Made by a program: the position numbers and the translations under genes. A DNA stretch of 64,000 nucleotides from Metabacillus halosaccharovorans. Its GTDB lineage: Bacteria; Bacillota; Bacilli; Bacillales; Bacillaceae. Positions 57,103 through 64,000 of the stretch are shown here, one piece after another; position 1 is the first letter of the stretch; the number at the start of each line of letters is the position of its first letter. The notes under the pieces were generated by a model, which had not been told where the DNA came from, searched no databases, and worked only from the letters and a program-made list of their open reading frames with translations. Location of the stretch: contig NZ_KV917372.1 of NCBI RefSeq assembly GCF_002019635.1, positions 868,001 to 932,000 of the forward strand, in the 5' to 3' direction.

Positions 57103-57170
57103 TAAATTTGCGTCTTCCATAAGCCATAAGATCTTAGCTGTTGACCTGTAGGAGCCGCAGCTAACCCTCC
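57102..57170 (-). pseudogene. sdaAA: Remnant of sdaAA (L-serine dehydratase alpha chain) 3' end
   Basis: The frame ending in the TAA at 57102-57104 reads GGLAAAPTGQQLRSYGLW and onward, which matches the GGLAATPTGRELE-type C-terminus of SdaAA. An in-frame TAA (57171-57173) lies just before it, and there is no coding region upstream. In B. subtilis sdaAB-sdaAA sit exactly between yloV/fakA and recG. The GGAGG at the beginning of this stretch is coincidental or reused. Confidence 0.8.
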
Positions 57171-57173
57171 TTA

Positions 57174-57394
57174 TTCAGTTACTTTAAGCAAAGACAAAGA
57201 AGCAGAACTTGATTATGTTCAATATGCTCGTCTACCCTTTTATTTTAAATAATGTTCTTATCTTATTATTTACTATTGTTAACAGAACGGGAACATTCGT
57301 TTCCTACATTTTCATTTTAACAGAAATAAGGAAAATCAGCATGTCTATAATTCGTGGTCAGCATTCCAAAAAATATAATTAATAAAATCTTGTT
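57174..57394. other. Non-coding gap between sdaAA remnant and fakA terminator
   Basis: This AT-rich stretch carries no open frame above background, no recognisable sdaAB similarity and no clear promoter. It is the place formerly occupied by sdaAB-sdaAA in the B. subtilis-type order. Confidence 0.7.
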
Positions 57395-57440
57395 AATAAA
57401 CAACAAAAAACCCAGAAATCCGGGTTTTTTGTTGTTTATT
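57395..57440 (-). terminator. fakA terminator, 19-bp stem
   Basis: A perfect 19-bp stem (57395-57413 with 57422-57440) with an 8-nt loop overlaps the fakA stop codon. It has AAAAAACCC/GGGTTTTTT at its apex and can act in either direction. Confidence 0.95.
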
Positions 57441-59103
57441 ATTCAACTGAAAATATATAGGAATATAAAGGTTGATCCCCTTTATGCACTTCAACTTCTA
57501 CGTCCTCATACATTTCTTCAACAAATTGTAACAGCTGTTCTGTCTCCTCTTCTGTTGCTTCTTCACCTTGAATTATCGTAACAATTTCATCATCTTCGGA
57601 AATCATCTCAGTGAGAAGTTTTTTAGAGGCAGCTAATTGTTCCCGATCTGTAATAACAATTTTACCGTTTGATATACCCATAAAATCGCCTTTAGCAATA
57701 TCGAGTCCATCTATATTTGTATCACGTACGGCATATGTTATCTGACCACTCTTCACATGCTGCAATGCTTCATTCATCAATCCTTCAACTTCTTCTGCCT
57801 CAGCTGTTGGATTAAACGCCAGTAATGCAGCCATTCCTTGAGGCACTGTTTTAGATGGAATAACGATAACATTTTCTTCAACTACTGATGCTGCTTGTTG
57901 AGCTGCCATAACAATATTTGAGTTATTTGGTAAAATGATAATATTTTCGGCGTTTACGTCATGAATAGCCTTAACAATATCCTCAGTGCTTGGATTCATT
58001 GTTTGACCGCCTTCAATGACTTCATTTGCCCCAATGCTTCTAAATAACTCTGCAATACCTTTACCCATTGAAACAGTTACAATACCATACTTATTTTTTT
58101 CGGCTTTCCTTACTGTTGGTGCAGTCTGTTGGTGTTCCCCAACTATATCGGTATGTTGCTGTCTCATATTTTCTATTTTCATATTGATGAGGTTTCCATA
58201 TTTTTGCCCGTATGACAGTACTTCACCTGGATATTCAGCATGTATATGTACTTTTGCCAATTCATCATCAGCAATAACTAATAATGAATCACCGAATTCA
58301 CTTAAGTCATTCCTAAACATTTCTTCATCAAAAGGTGTTTTGTCAGCTTCAAAGCGCACCATAAATTCAGTACAATATCCGAACTCTATATCCTCTGTAT
58401 TAATATGACCTTGAACACTCTTATGGTGCTCTGCATTCACCAGCTCATCCATAGATGGTATTGTGACATGTGCGGTAGTAAGCTTTTCCCCTTTTAGAAC
58501 TGCTAAAAAGCCTTCATATACAAAAACCAAGCCTTGGCCGCCACTATCTACCACACCTACTTCTTTTAATACAGGTAAAAGCTCAGGAGTGCGCTTCAGA
58601 GAAGCTTCCGCTTCTTTTAAGGTTAACTCCATAACCTTTGTGATAGATGTCTCAGTCTCCGCTACATGTACTGCAGTTTTTGCAGCATCTTTAGCAACAG
58701 TTAATATTGTCCCTTCGACAGGTTTCATAACAGCTTTGTAGGCAGTATCAACACCAGCTTGAAGAGCAGCTGCAAACTCAGTTGCATTAATGGATGCTTT
58801 TTGTTCTATGGATTTAGAAAATCCTCTAAATAATTGTGACAGAATCACACCGGAGTTACCTCGGGCACCCATTAAAAGGCCCTTTGAAAGCGCATTCCCA
58901 ACTCTCCCGATATGATCAACATTATTGTTTTTTACTTCTTTTGCGCCTGATGTCATTGATAGATTCATGTTTGTACCAGTATCTCCATCTGGAACTGGAA
59001 ATACATTGAGCGCATCAACTAATTTTGCATTATTGGCTAGGTGGTTCGCACCTTGCAAAATCATCTCTGCAAACTGCTTACCATCTAAGGTTGTATTAGA
59101 CAC
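57439..59103 (-). CDS. fakA: Fatty acid kinase ATP-binding subunit FakA (YloV)
   Basis: FakA phosphorylates fatty acids bound to FakB (DegV-family) proteins so that PlsY-type enzymes can use them. The 554-residue protein has an N-terminal DhaL-like domain (VDALNVFPVPDGDTGTNMNLSMTSG; GARGNSGVILSQLFRG), a middle domain with VVDSGGQGLVFVYEGF, and the C-terminal DegV-like part (IVTVSMGKGIAELFRS, IILPNNSNIVMAAQQAA). It forms a pair with yloU. Confidence 0.97.
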   Translation of the reverse strand: MSNTTLDGKQFAEMILQGANHLANNAKLVDALNVFPVPDGDTGTNMNLSMTSGAKEVKNNNVDHIGRVGNALSKGLLMGARGNSGVILSQLFRGFSKSIEQKASINATEFAAALQAGVDTAYKAVMKPVEGTILTVAKDAAKTAVHVAETETSITKVMELTLKEAEASLKRTPELLPVLKEVGVVDSGGQGLVFVYEGFLAVLKGEKLTTAHVTIPSMDELVNAEHHKSVQGHINTEDIEFGYCTEFMVRFEADKTPFDEEMFRNDLSEFGDSLLVIADDELAKVHIHAEYPGEVLSYGQKYGNLINMKIENMRQQHTDIVGEHQQTAPTVRKAEKNKYGIVTVSMGKGIAELFRSIGANEVIEGGQTMNPSTEDIVKAIHDVNAENIIILPNNSNIVMAAQQAASVVEENVIVIPSKTVPQGMAALLAFNPTAEAEEVEGLMNEALQHVKSGQITYAVRDTNIDGLDIAKGDFMGISNGKIVITDREQLAASKKLLTEMISEDDEIVTIIQGEEATEEETEQLLQFVEEMYEDVEVEVHKGDQPLYSYIFSVE

Positions 59104-59121
59104 AGGTAGTTTCCTCCTTAA

Positions 59122-59484
59122 CTACGGGTTCGCAACACGAACACCTTGTACAAAAATGTTAACAGAATCAACAGCAAGTCCAACCGTCTGATCTAACGTA
59201 TACTTAACTTTTGTTTGAACGTTATGTGCGACTTCAGAAATTTTTGTACCATAGCTGACGATTATATACATATCTATATTAATTGAATCGTCATCCTGAC
59301 GAACGATTACGCCTCTGCTAAAGTTTTCTTTTCTTAGGATATCCGTAAGACCGTCTTTTATTTGATTCTTTGATGCCATTCCAACAATACCATAGCAGTC
59401 AATAGCTGCACCACCTGCAATGGTAGCAATGACTTCGTTTGAAATATCGATTTGTCCGTACTTTGTTTTTAATTCAATGGACAT
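59122..59484 (-). CDS. yloU: Asp23/Gls24 family envelope protein YloU
   Basis: This 120-residue Asp23/DUF322 protein shows GQIDISNEVIATIAGGAAIDCYG and VNIFVQGVRV. Family members are membrane-adjacent stress proteins of unclear role. It lies 18 bp ahead of fakA in transcription order, the standard pairing. The 276-bp region to rpmB (59485-59760) holds divergent promoters that I cannot place confidently. Confidence 0.95.
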   Translation of the reverse strand: MSIELKTKYGQIDISNEVIATIAGGAAIDCYGIVGMASKNQIKDGLTDILRKENFSRGVIVRQDDDSINIDMYIIVSYGTKISEVAHNVQTKVKYTLDQTVGLAVDSVNIFVQGVRVANP

Positions 59485-59760
59485 ATTAGTTCCCCCTTTG
59501 GAATTGTTCGCACTGGCTACAGTTATTTTACTATAAGCCCAGAAATTTTAAAAGCGATTATAAGTCCGAAGTATAAATACAAGTACTTCTATTATATACA
59601 ACAATACTTAAAATACTATGTCAAGGAAAAATTCTTGAAAGACTATTGTAGAAGTATTGCATTCTAATGACAGTTATGATAAATTATTAAAGTATCTCAT
59701 GGCTATGTACATGACTATTGTAAAATATGTAGTGTTTTTTTGTAGTAAGGAGGGAATAAC

Positions 59761-59949
59761 ATGGCACGTAAATGCGTTGTTACTGGTAGAAAAACTCGCT
59801 CAGGTAACTCTCGTTCACACGCGATGAACGCTAACAAACGTACTTGGGGCGCAAACCTTCAAAAAGTTCGCATCTTAGTTAACGGAAAACCAAAAAGAGT
59901 ATATGTATCTGCTCGCGCTTTAAGATCAGGTAAAGTTGAGCGAGTTTAA
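59761..59949 (+). CDS. rpmB: Ribosomal protein bL28
   Basis: bL28 is a 50S protein. The 62-residue product begins [20 protein letters not shown] and ends in [22 protein letters not shown] lies upstream. It is the only real plus-strand gene in the window and ends at a terminator shared with convergent spoVM. The paired Cys residues of zinc-binding forms are not all present. Confidence 0.98.
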   Translation: MARKCVVTGRKTRSGNSRSHAMNANKRTWGANLQKVRILVNGKPKRVYVSARALRSGKVERV

Positions 59950-60021
59950 TTTATTAAGCTTACTCAAAAACTTATTCTCTTATCTTTGAGAATATAGATA
60001 CTATAAAGCGAAATAAGAAAG

Positions 60022-60047
60022 AAGCACCGATAATTCGGTGCTTTTTT
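60022..60047 (+). terminator. rpmB terminator
   Basis: A 9-bp stem (AAGCACCGA/TCGGTGCTT) with a TAAT loop ends in a run of T on the plus strand. It abuts the stop codon of convergent spoVM. Confidence 0.92.
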
Positions 60048-60048
60048 C

Positions 60049-60129
60049 TTAATCTTTTTTAAACGAACCGAGCATTGCTCGAACAATTCCTCCTAAAAAC
60101 TTCGGTAGCTTAATCGTATAAAATTTCAT
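60049..60129 (-). CDS. spoVM: Stage V sporulation protein SpoVM
   Basis: SpoVM is a 26-residue amphipathic peptide that marks the convex forespore membrane and recruits SpoIVA for coat assembly. Translation gives MKFYTIKLPKFLGGIV followed by RAMLGSFKKD, differing from the B. subtilis peptide as I recall it only by Lys for Arg near the end. Pro9 and the amphipathic pattern are intact. GGAGGG lies upstream. A sigma-E-like promoter precedes it. It proves a spore-forming lineage. Confidence 0.98.
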   Translation of the reverse strand: MKFYTIKLPKFLGGIVRAMLGSFKKD

Positions 60130-60197
60130 TGTTTCCCTCCTCAACCAATCATTAAACAAGGTTAAAGCTTGTTCAAAGGTGCTAGAAGCGTCAAAAA

Positions 60198-60229
60198 ATG
60201 GTATGAATCAGTTCCTTAGCATTATATTC
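60198..60229 (-). promoter_or_regulatory. Candidate sigma-E promoter of spoVM
   Basis: The -10 CATACCAT (60198-60205) matches sigma-E consensus CATACAMT in seven of eight bases. A GAATATA (60223-60229) lies upstream, but the 17-bp gap is longer than the usual 13-15. GCGTCA/TGACGC arms with adjacent T-runs (60188 and 60248) flank it. Confidence 0.5.
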
Positions 60230-60275
60230 AGTTCCCGTATAAAAAATGACGCTATCTTACGCATAGAACAACAAG

Positions 60276-60920
60276 TTAATCTCGGCTTCTTATCATTAAT
60301 AATATGCCCTCTTGAAAAGAAAAAGTACCTACATCACCAATGAGTTCATTACTAATACATAATGTGGAGCCAAGCCTGATATGACAGTTTTTTAATGGAT
60401 ATTTAAATCCATCTAATGTTAAACCATGTATATCAGAAGTTATGGCAATAAATGAGATATAGTCCCACTCAATTTTCCTCTTTACTTTATATGTACCTGA
60501 TGTGTAGAGCGTGATTTGATTTTGTTGATCGATTATGTCAATTTTCGATAGAGTTGAAGTGGATTTTATAAGAAGGTGAATATTCCCAAGTAAATGGTCA
60601 AGCCTCCCCCCTGTTGCTCCAAAGATATAAATTTGATCAGGTTTTTGAGAAATTGCCCAATCTAGTGCTATTTCAGTATCAGTTTTATCCTTTTCAGAAG
60701 GAAGTGTGTTTAAGTTCGGTATTTTTGTCTTTAAGTTTTCATGTTCTTTATATGATATTGAATCAAAATCTCCAAACGCATAATGTAAAGGTATGTTGAG
60801 ATCTAAAAGATAACGGGACCCTCTATCAATTCCAACCCAGATCATTTCATCTGAATGATATTTAGTCAAGTCTGCAAGGTTTTCTTTAGGTCCTCCTGCT
60901 ACAAGAGATATAGTTGTCAT
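60276..60920 (-). CDS. thiN: Thiamine pyrophosphokinase ThiN
   Basis: ThiN makes thiamine pyrophosphate from thiamine and ATP. The 214-residue protein has the N-terminal ATP site (SLVAGGPKENL, IWVGIDRGSRYLL, GDFDSIS), PSEKDKTDTEIALDWA, and FGATGGRLDHLLGNIHLL, all diagnostic. ATG 60920 lies 7 bp after AAAGG; a GTG five codons earlier is also possible. Confidence 0.97.
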   Translation of the reverse strand: MTTISLVAGGPKENLADLTKYHSDEMIWVGIDRGSRYLLDLNIPLHYAFGDFDSISYKEHENLKTKIPNLNTLPSEKDKTDTEIALDWAISQKPDQIYIFGATGGRLDHLLGNIHLLIKSTSTLSKIDIIDQQNQITLYTSGTYKVKRKIEWDYISFIAITSDIHGLTLDGFKYPLKNCHIRLGSTLCISNELIGDVGTFSFQEGILLMIRSRD

Positions 60921-60984
60921 ATATGTGCCTTTCACCCATCTATATTTAATATTAAGGATATTTTTCAGTTGGTTAAAAAATAAG

Positions 60985-61014
60985 AAAAAAGCCTGACACT
61001 ACTTTCGGTGTCAG
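60985..61014 (-). terminator. Terminator between the 58-residue ORF and thiN
   Basis: A 7-bp stem (CTGACAC/GTGTCAG, 60993-61014) is followed by GCTTTTTT on the minus strand. It closes the prkC-rsgA-rpe-small ORF transcript before thiN. Confidence 0.9.
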
Positions 61015-61027
61015 AACTTTCATTCTC

Positions 61028-61204
61028 TTACATATTATCATCATAATCATATCTAAAACCATCTAATTGAGCGGTTTCCCCATTGTTTTTAAGCTTTTGT
61101 AATACTGTTTGATATTGTTCAAGTTCCTGGTAATCAGTACTGGAATTTGAAACAGCTTTTAATGCTTGTTCAATAATTACTATATCTTCCTTTGAAAAAT
61201 TCAT
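61028..61204 (-). CDS. Small unknown protein, 58 residues
   Basis: This short frame encodes an acidic, helix-prone protein (MNFSKEDIVIIEQALKAVSN start, QELEQYQTVLQKLKNNGE middle, ending in DGFRYDYDDNM). A GGGGG ribosome-site-like run lies about 8 bp before the ATG, and a terminator follows 14 bp after the stop, so it fits as a real last gene after rpe. I do not recognise the family. Confidence 0.75.
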   Translation of the reverse strand: MNFSKEDIVIIEQALKAVSNSSTDYQELEQYQTVLQKLKNNGETAQLDGFRYDYDDNM

Positions 61205-61276
61205 CGTAAAAAGCCCCCAGTTATATTTATTTAATCATTAAATAGGATGGTTTACTTTGTACGAATTTATTATTAC

Positions 61277-61933
61277 TTAGGAAAGAACAGCTTGTTTTAA
61301 CGTTTGAATCGCTTGGTGCCGATCAGGATTGTTGTAGATAAATGATCCTGCAACAAGGACATTCGCACCTGCTTCAACACATAATTTTGCTGTTTCTTCG
61401 TTTACTCCACCATCAACTTCAATGTCGATAGAAAGATTTTTTTCTTTTACTATGTTTGCTAATTGCTTTATTTTTGGTAAAACTTGAGGGATAAATGTTT
61501 GACCGCCAAATCCAGGATTGACTGTCATAAATAAAACCATGTCAACGTCCTCTAAAACATGAACAATTGATTCAATCGGGGTATGAGGGTTTAACACAAC
61601 ACCTGATTTCACACCCTCAGATTTTATTAATTGCAGTGTACGATGTAAATGTGTACATGCTTCCACATGCACAGTTATAATATCTGCACCAGCTTTCGCA
61701 AATTCCCCAATATATTGATCCGGTTTTTCGATCATTAAATGAACATCTAGAGGAAGCTTTGTAACGGGACGAATCGCCTCTACAATCAACGGTCCAATTG
61801 TAATGTTCGGCACAAAGTGGCCATCCATTACATCAACGTGGATGTAATCTGCCCCCCCATTTTCTACATCTTTTACTTCCTCTCCTAATTTTGCAAAGTT
61901 TGCCGATAAAATTGATGGAGCAATTTTTATCAT
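61277..61933 (-). CDS. rpe: Ribulose-phosphate 3-epimerase Rpe
   Basis: Rpe interconverts ribulose-5-phosphate and xylulose-5-phosphate in the pentose phosphate pathway. The 218-residue TIM barrel has [62 protein letters not shown] and [12 protein letters not shown], all family signatures with metal ligands. The start follows rsgA by 2 bp. Confidence 0.98.
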   Translation of the reverse strand: MIKIAPSILSANFAKLGEEVKDVENGGADYIHVDVMDGHFVPNITIGPLIVEAIRPVTKLPLDVHLMIEKPDQYIGEFAKAGADIITVHVEACTHLHRTLQLIKSEGVKSGVVLNPHTPIESIVHVLEDVDMVLFMTVNPGFGGQTFIPQVLPKIKQLANIVKEKNLSIDIEVDGGVNEETAKLCVEAGANVLVAGSFIYNNPDRHQAIQTLKQAVLS

Positions 61934-61935
61934 AC

Positions 61936-62820
61936 TTAATACCTCGGCTTTCTCTCTTTAATTTCTTCAACAAATGTTAAATAGTGATCATAGCGATACT
62001 GTGGAATTTCGCCTGCTTCAACAGCATTTTTCACTGAACATTTCGGCTCTCTTACATGAGTACATCCCCTGAATTTACAATCTCCACTTCTTTGTCTCAT
62101 TTCAGGGAAGCAATAGGTAAGATCTTCTACCTCAATCCCTGTAAAATCTAAAGAGCTAAACCCTGGAGTATCAGCTACAAACCCCGTTCCTACCGGAATA
62201 AGTTCTACATGCCGTGTTGTATGCTTTCCTCGGCCAAGGTGAGAAGATATATCATTTGTTTTAAGCTCTAAATCAGGTCTAAGAACGTTCAATAGTGATG
62301 ATTTCCCCACACCAGATTGTCCGGCAAATACAGAAATATGGTCATTAAGAAATGGTAACAAGTCTTTATCTACCGTTGATTCTACTGTTGAGGTTAAAAG
62401 AACAGTGTATCCTGCATTTTGATAGTCTTTTGCAAAAGACTCTACCCTTTCTCTTACCTTATCAGATGGAATCAGATCTACCTTACTTATAACAATAATC
62501 GGGATAATATCATTCGCTTCTATTAACACTAAAAAACGATCTAATAATGTTGGACTAAAATCCGGCTCAACAGCAGAAAAAACAAGGATCGCTTGATCAA
62601 CATTACAAATTGGCGGTCGAACTAATTCATTTTTCCGTTCAAAAACTTCCAAAATATAACCTTCGAGATCATTTTCAGCCTGGTACACAACCTCATCGCC
62701 TACAAGAGGTGTGATTTTATTTTTACGAAACACACCTCTACCACGACATTGAATTAATCTTTCCTTGTCTTGCACATAGTAAAAACCACTAAGAGCCTTT
62801 ACAATTTTCCCACGTGGCAT
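61936..62820 (-). CDS. rsgA: Ribosome biogenesis GTPase RsgA (CpgA)
   Basis: RsgA is a late 30S assembly checkpoint GTPase. The 294-residue protein has an N-terminal OB domain, a circularly permuted GTPase (G4 ISKVD about residue 118, G1 [10 protein letters not shown] about 167, G3 [10 protein letters not shown] about 211), and a C-terminal zinc site ([16 protein letters not shown]). The start has AAGGAGG. In B. subtilis, CpgA is a PrkC substrate and lies beside prkC, as here. Confidence 0.98.
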   Translation of the reverse strand: MPRGKIVKALSGFYYVQDKERLIQCRGRGVFRKNKITPLVGDEVVYQAENDLEGYILEVFERKNELVRPPICNVDQAILVFSAVEPDFSPTLLDRFLVLIEANDIIPIIVISKVDLIPSDKVRERVESFAKDYQNAGYTVLLTSTVESTVDKDLLPFLNDHISVFAGQSGVGKSSLLNVLRPDLELKTNDISSHLGRGKHTTRHVELIPVGTGFVADTPGFSSLDFTGIEVEDLTYCFPEMRQRSGDCKFRGCTHVREPKCSVKNAVEAGEIPQYRYDHYLTFVEEIKERKPRY

Positions 62821-62902
62821 GGAAAACCTCCTTGATGATCTTCATCAAAATTTTATAATTATTCTCTAAGCTTAAAATGGGAACATAATTTTTTCATACC
62901 AG

Positions 62903-64000
62903 TTACTCATCTGCCGGGTATTCAATTTTTTCTGATGAGTGTACTTTTCCATCAACGATTATTTGATAATACGCATCATCTCCCGGGTTGATGGTGAAAT
63001 TTAATGTTTCCTCTCGGGGACTGGTTATTTTAAATGTCCTATATGCTTCAGAAATTGAATGTTCCGCATCATCAATATTGATTTCAACAGTCAATTCTGC
63101 CCCTTCTTGTTCCGGTTCATACGGTATTTCAACTTTTCTTGTCACTGTTTTTGGCGGCTTAGCTTTAGGGCCGGAAGAATAAACTAACTTTAATGTTGTA
63201 TCCTTTGGAACAACTTCTGTTCCGGGTTCTGGTAATTGAGAAATTAAATTCCCTTCAGGAACTGTATCAGAGTTCTCTTCTGATATATTAGGTATAAAAC
63301 CATATTGAGTCACATATTCATCTATTTCAGACCTGTTTTTCCCAACTAAGTTTTCAATCTTAATTTGTGCTGGCCCTTTACTGACAACTAATTCTATTTC
63401 GGTTTCAGAAGGTACGACTTCTTCACCTACTTCGGGACTTTGTGAAATAATCCTGCCAGCTGTTTCATTTTCGTCTGTTTCTTCCGTTACCTTTATGTTT
63501 TCAAATCCTTTTAACTCAAGAATAGATTTAACTCTTTCAATCGAACGCCCAACATAATCATCTAAAACAACCTTTTCTTTTCCTGTACTTTCATATATGG
63601 TAATTAAAGAACCTTCTTTAACGATGTTATTTGCTTCGGGTTCAGTTTTAATAACATGTCCTTCTTCAATTTCTTCATCAGTCATAAGAATTGGTTCCTC
63701 TCCGACATCAAAACCATGTTCAAGCAGGATTGTAACAGCTTCTTCATATGATTCTCCCGTAAGATCAGGTACTTCTACGTCCTTCGGTAATAAGAATTCC
63801 GGAACAATAAAGAATGCGGCAACAATTGAGATAATGATTACGATAAAAGTGGTAATAATAAATGTTGCGACCTTACTTTTTTTCTTCTTTGGCTTTTTTT
63901 CTTTCTTACCTTTTTTAGAATCATTATTTTGGGTTTGTGGACTTGGTTCGGACTGAACAGTAGGTTTTCTTACAATTGTATCGTCAGCCTTAAAATTCTC
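62903..64000 (-). CDS. prkC: Ser/Thr kinase PrkC, C-terminal part (cut by window edge)
   Basis: The frame is open from the window edge, so this is the 3' 365 codons of a larger gene; the kinase domain lies outside. Visible parts are a charged juxtamembrane stretch (SKKGKKEKKPKKKKSK), one membrane helix, and three extracellular PASTA repeats (starting VEVPDLTGES, VVLDDYVGRS and IKIENLVGKN), then a beta-rich tail (VTRKVEIPYEPEQEGAEL). PASTA repeats bind muropeptides; PrkC triggers germination in B. subtilis. An internal Met at 63685 is not the start. Confidence 0.95.
   Translation of the reverse strand, partial: ENFKADDTIVRKPTVQSEPSPQTQNNDSKKGKKEKKPKKKKSKVATFIITTFIVIIISIVAAFFIVPEFLLPKDVEVPDLTGESYEEAVTILLEHGFDVGEEPILMTDEEIEEGHVIKTEPEANNIVKEGSLITIYESTGKEKVVLDDYVGRSIERVKSILELKGFENIKVTEETDENETAGRIISQSPEVGEEVVPSETEIELVVSKGPAQIKIENLVGKNRSEIDEYVTQYGFIPNISEENSDTVPEGNLISQLPEPGTEVVPKDTTLKLVYSSGPKAKPPKTVTRKVEIPYEPEQEGAELTVEINIDDAEHSISEAYRTFKITSPREETLNFTINPGDDAYYQIIVDGKVHSSEKIEYPADE

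Noticed and set aside
59581-59720. Promoters for rpmB and yloU in the divergent gap
   Set aside because: Several -10-like boxes (TATGAT, TATAAT) and a TTGACA are present but none pairs at 16-18 bp spacing, so I did not call them.
63597-63956. 119-codon plus-strand frame opposite prkC
   Set aside because: Antisense shadow of the PrkC membrane and PASTA region; no start signal.

Overview
This window is a stretch of core chromosome from an AT-rich Gram-positive, spore-forming, flagellated member of the Bacillaceae. The gene order is the one known from Bacillus subtilis, from the fla/che operon through codY, topA, sucCD, rplS, ffh, smc and the fatty-acid genes to prkC. Sporulation gene spoVM and the regulators CodY and FapR support the placement. 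Nearly everything is read from the minus strand; only rpmB is on the plus strand. I do not try to name a species.

Layout, in window order (reverse of transcription). 1-25265 is the fla/che operon: cheW (cut by the edge), cheA, cheB, flhG, flhF, flhA, flhB, fliR, fliQ, fliP, fliO, cheY, fliY, fliM, fliL, swrD, flgE, a small hook-region gene, flgD, fliK, ylxF, fliJ, fliI, fliH, fliG, fliF, fliE, flgC and flgB. It builds the basal body, export gate, switch and hook and the core chemotaxis kinase. 25266-30696 holds the operon promoter, codY, hslU, hslV, xerC and trmFO. 30827-38797 holds topA, dprA, sucD, sucC, an orphan FlhB-tail/FliK-like pair (ylqH, ylqG) and rnhB. 38926-46505 is the ribosome and protein-targeting block: rbgA, lepB, rplS, trmD, rimM, ylqD, khpA, rpsP, ffh, ylxM, ftsY. 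46526-57102 holds smc, rnc, acpP, fabG, fabD, plsX, fapR and recG. 57439-64000 holds fakA, yloU, rpmB, spoVM, thiN, a 58-residue unknown, rpe, rsgA and the 3' part of prkC.

The window contains no transposon, prophage, CRISPR array, tRNA or rRNA. What stands out lies in starts and non-coding DNA. (1) A structured intergenic element occurs in two diverged copies (about 42781-42878 and 45362-45473), each directly after an intrinsic terminator, with a compensatory base-pair change. (2) FliI appears to start at a CTG codon. (3) A long hairpin sits in the presumed leader of rnc, the RNase III gene. (4) A 22-residue scrap of sdaAA remains just before recG, while the rest of sdaAB-sdaAA is gone. (5) A hairpin separates the only good ribosome binding site from the swrD start. 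(6) The hook gene flgE carries about 200 extra residues. (7) The rnhB 3' end is a 19-bp tandem repeat read in three frames. (8) A 22-bp inverted repeat covers the -35 of the fla/che promoter. A near-perfect FapR operator and a cre-like site before sucC are the clearest known-type regulatory sites.

Protein starts were moved downstream of the longest open frame wherever a Shine-Dalgarno (SD) sequence and family alignment agreed. Comparisons to B. subtilis proteins are from memory, not from a search.
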